Positions 54,985 through 62,136 of a DNA stretch of 64,000 nucleotides are shown piece by piece. Position numbers and translations under genes: made by a program. Numbering within the stretch: the first letter of the stretch is position 1; the number at the start of each line of letters is the position of its first letter. Source of the stretch: JADJXV01 sp046328995. GTDB taxonomy: Bacteria > Bacteroidota > Ignavibacteria > Kapaibacteriales > UBA961. The stretch covers positions 248,001 to 312,000 of the forward strand of contig JAXLVN010000003.1 in assembly GCA_046328995.1 (NCBI GenBank). Direction: 5' to 3'. The notes under the pieces are model-generated. The model was not told the origin of the DNA, searched no databases, and saw only the letters and a list, made by a program, of their open reading frames with translations.

Positions 54985-56877
54985 TTATCCCTCCATCAGT
55001 TCGGTTAATTCCATCCATCGCAGCGTGAGCGTGTCGATTTCGTCTGAGATTTTGGCGAGTTCTTCCGACTTCGCGAGCAGCTTTTTGTAGTCAGTTTCGC
55101 CGCTGTTGAGGTAGGTCTCGATGTCTTTTTTGGAAATTTCGAGCGCGGCAATCTTCTTTTCAATCTGATCGAATTCCTTTTTATCGGCAAAAGACAGCGC
55201 TTTTTTCTTAGGCGCGGCGGGCTTGACTTCGGCGGTGATTTTGCCGGATTTAATGTCCTGCTTCTGCGTTCTGTCGGCGATTTCTTTTTTCTCTAAATAG
55301 GCAGAATAATTACCGGGGTATTCTTTGATAACTCCATTGCCTTCAAAACAGTATATCGTTTCGACAGTTTTATCCAAAAATGAACGGTCGTGGGAAACAA
55401 TGATGAGAACGCCGAGGAAATTATCCAAATATTCTTCGAGCGCGTTGAGAGTCTGAATATCAAAATCATTGGTCGGTTCATCAAAAAAGAGCACATTCGG
55501 ATTCTTCATCAGAATCGTAAGCAGATACAAACGCCGTTTCTCGCCTCCGGAGAGCGTTCCCACCTGAGAATGATGCTGTTTCGGCGGGAAATTAAACCGA
55601 TCGAGCAGGTCTTTGGCAGTGAGAAAACGGTCTTTGCCGAGGCCGGTATCGATGAATTCTGCGATGTCACGAAGCGTACCAATGAGCGTCTGACCGTCGT
55701 TCAAACCCTTCGTTTCCTGGTCAAAATAGCCGAGAGTGACGGAGTCGCCGAGGTGTGCGAACCCTGTATCGGGCTGTAATCGACCGGAAAGCACATTAAG
55801 TAACGTCGATTTACCGGCACCGTTGGCGCCAATAATCCCAATGCGGTCACCGGGAGCGGCCTTATAATGGAAATTCTTGAATAATACTTGACCATTAATC
55901 GACTTACTGAGATTGCCGGCATCGATGATTTTCCCGCCGAGGAATTTATTGCCGAGTTCGATTTTAATGTCTTTTTGTTCGACCGGCTTGGGCTGCGATT
56001 GCATCTTCGCGATCCAATCGATCCGACTTTTTTGTTTGGTGCGCCGTGCTTTTGCGCCACGCTGCAGCCATACGAGTTCGTTGCGGAGTTTATTGCGTTC
56101 ATGTTCGGCTGTTCTGTCCTCCGTATCAAGCGCAGCTTCTTTCTTTTCAAGGTAATACTCAAAATTCCCGCTATAAGTAAAGAGCGTATGGCGATCGACT
56201 TCCACAATGCGCGTTGCCACAGCATCGAGGAAGTACCGATCGTGGGTAACGAGAAGCAGGGCGATATTCGCATTTTGCAGATAATCCTGAAGCCATTGCA
56301 CAGAATCGGCATCAAGGTGGTTGGTGGGCTCATCGAGAATCAGTAAATCCGGCTTGGAGAGGAGGGCGCGGGAAAGGGCGACACGTTTGCGTTGACCGCC
56401 GGAGAGATTTTTCACATTTTCATCGAATCTCGTGACGCCAAGCTTGGATAAGATCGTTTTGGCGTCATTTTCTAAATTCCACCCGTCATGTAAGTCTATT
56501 TCATGCGACACATTAGCGAGTTTGTCTTCGATGTCGGCGTTGGACTCGACGGCCATGATACCACAAAGGCGGTGATATTCATCCATCAGGAACTGTACTT
56601 CGGGTTTAGCGCCCATGACGGTATGAAGCACGGTATCAGCTTGGTCGAAATTGGGGAGTTGTTCGAGGTATTCCATCCGCGCGCTATTATTAAACGCCAC
56701 GATGCCCTCATCGGCAACTTCTTTGCCGGCTATTATACGGAGAAGGGTCGTTTTACCGGCGCCATTGCGTCCGATAACGCCGATACGTTCGCCGTCTTCC
56801 ATACCAAACGAGATATTTTGAAAGAGTAATTTATCAAGAAAGGACTTCGCGATGTTGTTGCAGGAGAATATGGTCAT
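54985..56877 (-). CDS. ABC-F family ATPase (Uup-like)
   Basis: 630 residues from the ATG at 56877, where the canonical start MTIFSCNNIAKSFLDKLLF begins; an in-frame ATG at 56973 would add a non-conserved 32 residues. Two ABC domains: Walker A GRNGAGKTT and GANGAGKST; signatures LSGGQRKRVALSRALL and LSGGEKRRLYLLTILM; Walker B DLLILDEPTNHLD and NVLFFDEPTNDFD. A P-site interaction linker lies between them, and a C-terminal coiled coil (about 560-625) is of the Uup type. Soluble, no membrane domain, so it acts on ribosomes or DNA rather than in transport. See the leader at 56943-56981. Confidence 0.93.
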   Translation of the reverse strand: MTIFSCNNIAKSFLDKLLFQNISFGMEDGERIGVIGRNGAGKTTLLRIIAGKEVADEGIVAFNNSARMEYLEQLPNFDQADTVLHTVMGAKPEVQFLMDEYHRLCGIMAVESNADIEDKLANVSHEIDLHDGWNLENDAKTILSKLGVTRFDENVKNLSGGQRKRVALSRALLSKPDLLILDEPTNHLDADSVQWLQDYLQNANIALLLVTHDRYFLDAVATRIVEVDRHTLFTYSGNFEYYLEKKEAALDTEDRTAEHERNKLRNELVWLQRGAKARRTKQKSRIDWIAKMQSQPKPVEQKDIKIELGNKFLGGKIIDAGNLSKSINGQVLFKNFHYKAAPGDRIGIIGANGAGKSTLLNVLSGRLQPDTGFAHLGDSVTLGYFDQETKGLNDGQTLIGTLRDIAEFIDTGLGKDRFLTAKDLLDRFNFPPKQHHSQVGTLSGGEKRRLYLLTILMKNPNVLFFDEPTNDFDIQTLNALEEYLDNFLGVLIIVSHDRSFLDKTVETIYCFEGNGVIKEYPGNYSAYLEKKEIADRTQKQDIKSGKITAEVKPAAPKKKALSFADKKEFDQIEKKIAALEISKKDIETYLNSGETDYKKLLAKSEELAKISDEIDTLTLRWMELTELMEG

Positions 56878-56942
56878 ATTGAGAGAGGAATCTGTATAAA
56901 TCGACTGGAAGAGATGTTGAGCAACACCTATAAAAAGCGAAA

Positions 56943-56981
56943 ACCCGCCAAAGTGTGCATCGTAGAGAGGCATGGGCGGGT
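56943..56981 (-). promoter_or_regulatory. Possible leader attenuator hairpin upstream of the ABC-F gene
   Basis: On the minus strand ACCCGCC (56981-56975) pairs with GGCGGGT (56949-56943) and is followed by TTTCGCTTTTTATA, resembling an intrinsic terminator before the main start at 56877. An in-frame ATG (56973) inside the loop opens a short leader that runs into the main frame. Leader attenuation is known for several ribosome-protecting ABC-F genes; here it is inference. Confidence 0.4.
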
Positions 56982-56992
56982 ACTATTGGGTA

Positions 56993-57024
56993 CAAAAATA
57001 CGTTAAATTATGGTAGTGTACAAG
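56993..57024 (-). promoter_or_regulatory. Bacteroidetes-type promoter of the ABC-F gene
   Basis: Minus strand: CTTG (57024-57021), 20 bp, TATTTTTG (57000-56993). The transcript would start near 56986, giving a leader of about 110 nt before the canonical ABC-F start. Confidence 0.62.
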
Positions 57025-57124
57025 TAGGTTGCTTTGAGTTATCTTACAAAAACAACTTACTTATGTGAGGTGGTTATATTCTTTTCCTCTTGGCTTACGT
57101 TAAAGGTGTTACTTGTACATACAA

Positions 57125-57682
57125 TCAGACTTTATTTTTTAATTTTTTTATAGAAGTTGTAGTAGTAGTAATCTTATTTACTTTCTTTTTAAGTTTCTTA
57201 TTAGATTCGTTACTATCATTATTCATGAGTGCTATTAATCCAAGAACAGCAGCTCCGCCAAAAACTAATGGAAGCAAATTTGGCTGATTAGGTTTGTGAG
57301 GAACGGCTTTGTTTGAAAGTAGAGACTGAACTTGTTGGATAGCTTCAGACATTCTATGTCGATTGAATAATATTATGTTTGGGTCGTTTTCGGGGAGATT
57401 ACTAAACGTATCTTCAGCTAATAAAAGAGCTGGAATATTTTGGACTTTAGCAACATAATATTCTTTCAAAACTCTTTCCCATCTATTACCATTCACAGAC
57501 ATTACCCCAATAAAAAGATTTGACTTCGTAATTGATGAATAAGTAGCAAAATCTATATTCTCAGACATCATATTCCTGCTGGATTCCAAGGTATAGTCTT
57601 CCTTTTGAAGGTCTGCTGCCAAACGTGTTACGATGAACTCTTCCGTTGAGTTTAGCGAGTAAGAGAAAAATGCCTTATTCAT
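57125..57682 (-). CDS. TIR-like domain protein with C-terminal membrane segment
   Basis: 185 residues, AT-rich. The N-terminal 120 residues have the strand-helix order of a TIR fold: KAFFSYSLNSTEEFIVTRLA (first strand and helix), SNLFIGVMS (third strand), then NRWERVLKEYYVA, in which W68 and E74 occupy the places of the W..E pair of bacterial TIRs; E74 would be the NADase glutamate. NIPALLL and INILF-like strands follow. Residues 135-153 (LLPLVFGGAAVLGLIALMN) form one membrane helix and the tail is very basic. It overlaps the nuclease-like gene by 8 bp, so the two are cotranscribed and probably work together. TIR assignment is by pattern only. Confidence 0.62.
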   Translation of the reverse strand: MNKAFFSYSLNSTEEFIVTRLAADLQKEDYTLESSRNMMSENIDFATYSSITKSNLFIGVMSVNGNRWERVLKEYYVAKVQNIPALLLAEDTFSNLPENDPNIILFNRHRMSEAIQQVQSLLSNKAVPHKPNQPNLLPLVFGGAAVLGLIALMNNDSNESNKKLKKKVNKITTTTTSIKKLKNKV

Positions 57683-58241
57683 GGATGATTCCTTTCGTTA
57701 GAGTTTCAATAAGTTGTATGTAAGCATAGTACTTGGGGAAATATAGTTTTACAATATTCTCTTTTTCCAAGATACGAGACAGAAAATCATCACCAGTCCA
57801 AATTTCATATTTGTATTCAAAACGACAATTTCTTTTCAAGTCTTCAAAATGGTGTTCAAGTTGGGTAGTCGGTAACGTCTTGCAAATTAAGAGATAACCA
57901 ACAGCCCCATACTGATGAATCAGAGCTGGAATGTTTACTGATTGCATTTTAGACTTGCCAACTGACCTACTTTCGAACTTGCATTGAACAACCCACTTTC
58001 TTGCAAATTGTGATAGTCCATCACTCATTCCAAATGTTACAATTAGGTCTTGACCGCCATCTGCACCTTCAGCCGGCGCAGAAGCTTCAACGCTGTCTAT
58101 TTGATTGTTTTTTTCTTCCGTAAGAGTCTCGAAATACGCTTTGCAGAGTGCTTCGAAACGATTGTCATTGGTGATCTCGCTCCAATCCAACTGCTGTAAG
58201 TATTCAATAGAATTGAATATTTTTGGTTTTAGTTTATTCAT
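57675..58241 (-). CDS. Mrr-like PD-(D/E)xK nuclease domain protein
   Basis: 188 residues, AT-rich. Core motifs of the Mrr/restriction-endonuclease-like fold are visible: the helix RFEALCKAYFETL with E30, then E58-G-A-D61-G-G-Q-D65-L-I, and VVQCKF with Q86 and K88. D65 with Q86-x-K88 is the expected metal site. The C-terminal half (ALIHQYGAVGYLLICKTLP, EIWTGDDFLSRI) is also like Mrr-type proteins. No DNA-recognition domain is present, so specificity may come from the partner. First gene of a two-gene unit with the TIR-like protein. A stand-alone pair of this kind resembles anti-phage defence modules. Confidence 0.72.
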   Translation of the reverse strand: MNKLKPKIFNSIEYLQQLDWSEITNDNRFEALCKAYFETLTEEKNNQIDSVEASAPAEGADGGQDLIVTFGMSDGLSQFARKWVVQCKFESRSVGKSKMQSVNIPALIHQYGAVGYLLICKTLPTTQLEHHFEDLKRNCRFEYKYEIWTGDDFLSRILEKENIVKLYFPKYYAYIQLIETLTKGIIHE

Positions 58242-58451
58242 GTCTTTCAGGTGATGGTAAGGTGAAATGATGCTTTTTCTCCAATAAATACGTTCGCTTT
58301 TCTGCTTGCATAGATATGGTGGCTGTGTCTATTACTGCATTGTAAGCGTATATGTCTCGCTCAAAGATTCTATAAGCAATTACTATCAACTACATAAATT
58401 TCCATACCGGTTACAAATATGCAGAGAAAAAAGTATGGAAAGTATCTCCCT

Positions 58452-58644
58452 TCAAATCAGTAGGTTTACAGGTATCATGGTATATAAGAGTGCCGGATTC
58501 GAAAAATCATCCAACTGTTTTACGGTAGGGTTCTTTTCACCGCTCAGCCATTTCTCGACATTCTACTATTTCCTGCAGTTCATACCCCGCTCGGGTTATT
58601 GCCCAAGTGAGTATGTCTGCATTTATGGTTACTTCGGTTTTCAT
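58452..58644 (-). pseudogene. Remnant of an ImmA/IrrE-type HTH N-terminal region, frameshifted
   Basis: From the ATG at 58644 the frame reads MKTEVTINADILTWAITRAG then YELQEIVE; it then goes out of frame near 58562. In the next frame it continues NVEKWLSGEKNPTVKQLDDFS (21 residues in the original; key residues W-L-S-G-E and T-V-K-Q-L) and ends at 58452. Joined, this matches the N-terminal XRE-like domain of ImmA/IrrE-family metallopeptidases, a group found with toxin-antitoxin and mobile-element control. The peptidase domain is absent. The rest of the 58242-58696 gap shows no gene. Confidence 0.68.
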
Positions 58645-58696
58645 ATCGCAAATATAGGTAATTCTATAGAAATACATCATCGCCATTCTTCCACAA

Positions 58697-59377
58697 TTAC
58701 CGGTCAAGTTCATCATTGACCATAACCCCTGATTCCCGTACCGTAGCAGCCCACACAGCCGCGTAATTATCTGCATAGTTCTCCGCTTTTGTTCTGGCGG
58801 CTTTGCTCCAAAAACGCTTATGCAAGCTGTCGATGGCATGTCCGATTTCATGCAAAAGGAGCGTTTCGGCATAATATCGCTTGATGTCGCTTGCCGTCCA
58901 TTGCAAATACCATCCGTCCGCGTCTTCGTGGAGAAGAGGAGAGTAGTGTTTGTAAAAGTTAAGCACCCTCTGCGGCGGCTTTTGAACGCCTAATCGCATC
59001 TTGAGATCATGAGGAAACGGGTGTAAAAGTAGTACATTCACACCACTTCCCGAAACAAAACACCCTTGAAAGGTTTCGCCCTTTTGATACTCCGTTTTCT
59101 TAACTTTCTGCAACCAAATATGCGTAATATGCTGCGTATGCTCACGCGGCAATGTGTCAAACACCGCTTGAATTTCACCCTTTGTCAGAGGAAAATAGAA
59201 GTCCCGCGAAGGATTTTCAATGATAAACACCGGCAATGCATCGAGAGAAGACGGCTTTTGTAAAGTATGCAGCCGATTGAAGAGATTATCCGTTACTTTC
59301 GTTCGCATCCGTCCGCCGGCGATATCGCCAAATTTCCGATTCTTTTTCCATGCGGTATGTTTTCTGCTTTGCATCAT
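58697..59377 (-). CDS. HEXXH zinc metalloprotease-like protein of unknown family
   Basis: 226 residues, no signal peptide. H176-E177-I-G-H180 within TLLLHEIGHAIDSL is a zincin motif, and the downstream K-A-E-N-Y-A-D-N-Y-A segment (about 197-206) supplies a likely third ligand glutamate or aspartate, as in several stand-alone bacterial zincins. Cytoplasmic location is likely. It lies next to the ImmA-type remnant on the same strand, which is notable because ImmA is also an HEXXH protein, but its sequence is different and no homology is claimed. Confidence 0.68.
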   Translation of the reverse strand: MMQSRKHTAWKKNRKFGDIAGGRMRTKVTDNLFNRLHTLQKPSSLDALPVFIIENPSRDFYFPLTKGEIQAVFDTLPREHTQHITHIWLQKVKKTEYQKGETFQGCFVSGSGVNVLLLHPFPHDLKMRLGVQKPPQRVLNFYKHYSPLLHEDADGWYLQWTASDIKRYYAETLLLHEIGHAIDSLHKRFWSKAARTKAENYADNYAAVWAATVRESGVMVNDELDR

Positions 59378-59414
59378 ACGCTCGCTGTATTATTATTATG
59401 GGGTTCATATCCTT

Positions 59415-59434
59415 CCCACGGTTAAAACCGTGGG
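59415..59434. repeat. 20-bp palindrome CCCACGG..CCGTGGG
   Basis: Perfect palindrome CCCACGGTTAAAACCGTGGG with TTAG 5' on the minus strand. It lies in the 115-bp gap between the HEXXH and VWA genes. One more member of the hairpin-type intergenic repeats. Confidence 0.75.
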
Positions 59435-59492
59435 CTAAGTATGAGACACCATCGAAGAATTCTTCATAGAAATTGATAGGAATTTCAAGCAT

Positions 59493-61580
59493 TTACTCCC
59501 CACCAACATCACTCTTCGTAGCCCGTGCCACAAGCATCTCCGCAATAGCACACAGCAATGCCGCAATCAAACATGCCTTCCACAACTCCGAACCAATCCT
59601 CGCTCTTGCTACACTTGCTACCACATTCTGAGGATTATCAATCCATTCAATGACCGCTTTGGGCGAGATTTTTTCTTTTAAATCATGGTCAAATTCATCC
59701 TTCGAGAGGAAAGAAAGGAGTCCTTCAGAGGATGGGAAATTCACTGCGACCGTTGTCACCGGTTTGCCGTCGGCCGTAAATATCTGATACACACCAAGCT
59801 GTTGCAAATTACCCACCGGCAACGCCGCTCCGCTCGGAAGAAGAGCCGCTTGACGGAAAAATTCGGTGTTATTGACATCCAAAATCTTGAAGTTTCCACC
59901 CGCAGCAAAGCGTTTGGGGAGAGTAAGAGTCAGTGGAACGCCGGCAGTGACTTCTGCACCAAGACCCTCGCGCATCGTGAGATAGACGAGCGAACGGTAC
60001 AGCATGGTCGGGAAGATACCAGTGAACGGAAAATTACTCCATTCCGTACTCGGAGGCACGGCGCAGTAGATAATCTTACCTTCGCCATGCTTCGACTCGG
60101 CTAAAAACGCACCGCCTGCCATACTGATGAGCGCCTGACCGCCACTTGCCGGTAACGCCTTGGTAATCTTCGGAGACTCAACCACGGCCTTCGCGTCGGT
60201 CGTACCCTTGAACACACCCTGAAAGAGCGGATGCTGCTTATCAACGGAAGTAAATCCTGCGGGCTGTTCGTTGCTGAAGGATTGTTCGCTCACGCCCGAG
60301 AACCCCAGCCGCGCGATCGCCGCCGTAAACGCTGCGGGCTCAATCGTACCATCAGCAAACACCAGAGCGCCGCCGCCGTTTTGAATGTACCCGTCTAATC
60401 TATCCGCTTCACTTTGGCGGAGACCACCGGCAATAATCACGGCATCAAATTGACTAAAATTTACACCGGCAATTTCCTGCGGAGCGATAGTCGTCAGAGT
60501 CGCCGATTGATTATCACCCAATAACAGACTGATAAATTTTACATTCTGTGGCGCTCCGATAAGTGCAACCGTGGGCATCGCCGGAATAGAAAACCCAAAA
60601 TACCGACGGTTATCCTGATCGAGTGCATCGCCTTCAATTTCAATGGTTGCTTTCGTGATACCACGCTTTTGCGGTGGCGCTGCAATCTGTACGCTGCGCA
60701 CTTCACCTGCCGGAATATCGACCGTGCGCTGAGCGACGCGCTCACCGTTAAAAAGCATGCTCACGACTACGCCGCTTGCTGCTTTTGCGCTTGAATTGCG
60801 CAGGCGGGCTTCGACTTCAACCGGCTTTTCGGGCTGGAATATACGGGTGAGTACGCTCACGGTGTCGATGGAGATGTTTTGTTCTAAGGCGCTGGCGTTT
60901 CTGCCGATAGGTACAGCGAAGACTGCGACCCGGTCATCAAACGAGCGAACAGAATCCTTGAGGTTTTCGGCAAATATATTCCGTTGCGCATCGGTGATGA
61001 GATAGACTTCACGGTTAATATTATTCGATGCTTCGAGCGCGGTAGAGGCGAGCCGCATCGCAGTTTCGAGTTTGGCGGTCGTTGGCGCGATGGGCAGCTT
61101 GGTAATTTCATCTTTTAATAATGTAAAATTCCTTGAAAACGCCGGATGCTTTTCCTCTTGTACACTCATCGGCAAAAGGATCGCTTCGTCGCCGTCTTTG
61201 AGCGCCGAGAGGATGGACAGTGCCGAGTTTTTCGCCTGCTTGAAGCGATTGCCGCCTTCATCGGAAGCGTCCATACTAAAGGAGTTATCGAGGAGAATGA
61301 CGACGCTGGTCTTGGCATGCGTGCCGAGTCCGGGAAGTGAACTCTTCACCGCGGGACGCGAGAATGCGAGCACGGAGAAGATAATAATCAGCGTTCGGAG
61401 GATCAGGAGGATAATCTGACGCAGTTTCAGGCGCCGAATCTTCGTTTTTTGGAGTTCTTTGAGGAAGCGCAGCGAAGAAAATTCGATGGTTTTTAACTTC
61501 CGGAGGTTGAGCAAATGGAGCAGCACAGGAATAGCCGCAGCCGCGAGACCGAGTAAAACGAGAGGATTAAGAAACGTCAT
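59493..61580 (-). CDS. BatA/VWA-domain membrane protein
   Basis: 695 residues. The N-terminal BatA double-transmembrane region (about 1-75; FLNPLVLLGLAAAAIPVLLHLLNLRK, RQIILLILRTLIIIFSVLAFSRP) is followed by a von Willebrand A domain with an intact MIDAS D98-N-S100-x-S102 (VVILLDNSFSM). A middle beta domain and a glutamine-amidotransferase-like segment (VNFSQFDAVIIAGGLR, YIQNGGGALVFADG) come next, and a last membrane helix near the C-terminus. Related to the aerotolerance/Bat proteins of Bacteroidota. No MoxR ATPase or other bat gene is adjacent. Confidence 0.85.
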   Translation of the reverse strand: MTFLNPLVLLGLAAAAIPVLLHLLNLRKLKTIEFSSLRFLKELQKTKIRRLKLRQIILLILRTLIIIFSVLAFSRPAVKSSLPGLGTHAKTSVVILLDNSFSMDASDEGGNRFKQAKNSALSILSALKDGDEAILLPMSVQEEKHPAFSRNFTLLKDEITKLPIAPTTAKLETAMRLASTALEASNNINREVYLITDAQRNIFAENLKDSVRSFDDRVAVFAVPIGRNASALEQNISIDTVSVLTRIFQPEKPVEVEARLRNSSAKAASGVVVSMLFNGERVAQRTVDIPAGEVRSVQIAAPPQKRGITKATIEIEGDALDQDNRRYFGFSIPAMPTVALIGAPQNVKFISLLLGDNQSATLTTIAPQEIAGVNFSQFDAVIIAGGLRQSEADRLDGYIQNGGGALVFADGTIEPAAFTAAIARLGFSGVSEQSFSNEQPAGFTSVDKQHPLFQGVFKGTTDAKAVVESPKITKALPASGGQALISMAGGAFLAESKHGEGKIIYCAVPPSTEWSNFPFTGIFPTMLYRSLVYLTMREGLGAEVTAGVPLTLTLPKRFAAGGNFKILDVNNTEFFRQAALLPSGAALPVGNLQQLGVYQIFTADGKPVTTVAVNFPSSEGLLSFLSKDEFDHDLKEKISPKAVIEWIDNPQNVVASVARARIGSELWKACLIAALLCAIAEMLVARATKSDVGGE

Positions 61581-62071
61581 AAGTAACTTATTTTCATGAA
61601 AAATGGAAGAGGAAATATGTCGTTGCTATAGATTCTGCTTGGAGAATGATACCGTGTAACTTGGTAGTATGTTTTGATGTTTCGACGAGCTGTTCATGAC
61701 ACATAGTGAGCTAACAACATACGTATCAAAGATAGTATATTGTTCTTCCATCGCCGTAAATCCCCTTCGTTTGCTTCGCAAACATTTTCCCCTTTATCAT
61801 GGGGACTTTTTGCTCTTTTGACCCCTTGATAAAGGGGTCGCCTTCTTAGGCGGGGGATTTCTTATGGGGTTACTCCTTGTGTCATTGCATCCGGTTACGG
61901 GCGTTTATACGACCGTTGAGAACTCAGCATGACTGACTTTAACAGTCACCTAATCTATGAAACAATGTCACACTGAGGTTGTCGAAATGTTCAATTACAT
62001 ACTTAATGTACTCGTGTGTTATAATCGTGAACTCGACTATATCATACTGAACTCACCCAAACAAATCCAAT
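61581..62071. other. Intergenic region with nested palindromes
   Basis: Nothing coding. The part 61756-61860 is a compound inverted repeat: outer arms AAATCCCC (61758) and GGGGATTT (61853), inner hairpins GTTTGCTTCGCAAAC, CCCCTTTATCA..GGGG and CCCCTTGATAAAGGGG. It starts with GTAAATCCCC, again close to the GTA(G)-plus-hairpin layout of the other repeats. Confidence 0.7.
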
Positions 62072-62074
62072 AAA

Positions 62075-62111
62075 AAATGTCCGGCTTGCCACTTGCGCAA
62101 GCCAGACATTT
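62075..62111 (-). terminator. Rho-independent terminator of the APC permease gene
   Basis: Minus strand: AAATGTCTGGCTTGC pairs with GCAAGCCGGACATTT (one U-G wobble that is a mismatch only when read on the plus strand), then TTTATT. It lies 25 bp past the permease stop. Confidence 0.9.
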
Positions 62112-62136
62112 CAAAGGAACGAACCAACCCGAAAAA

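Noticed and set aside
58306..58719. Plus-strand 137-codon frame
   Set aside because: Composition is unlike protein (many Tyr, His, Cys, Ser) and it is antisense to the ImmA-type remnant and the HEXXH gene.
59286..59492. 68-codon minus-strand frame before the HEXXH gene
   Set aside because: It crosses the palindrome at 59415-59434 and overlaps the HEXXH gene in another frame; no family likeness.
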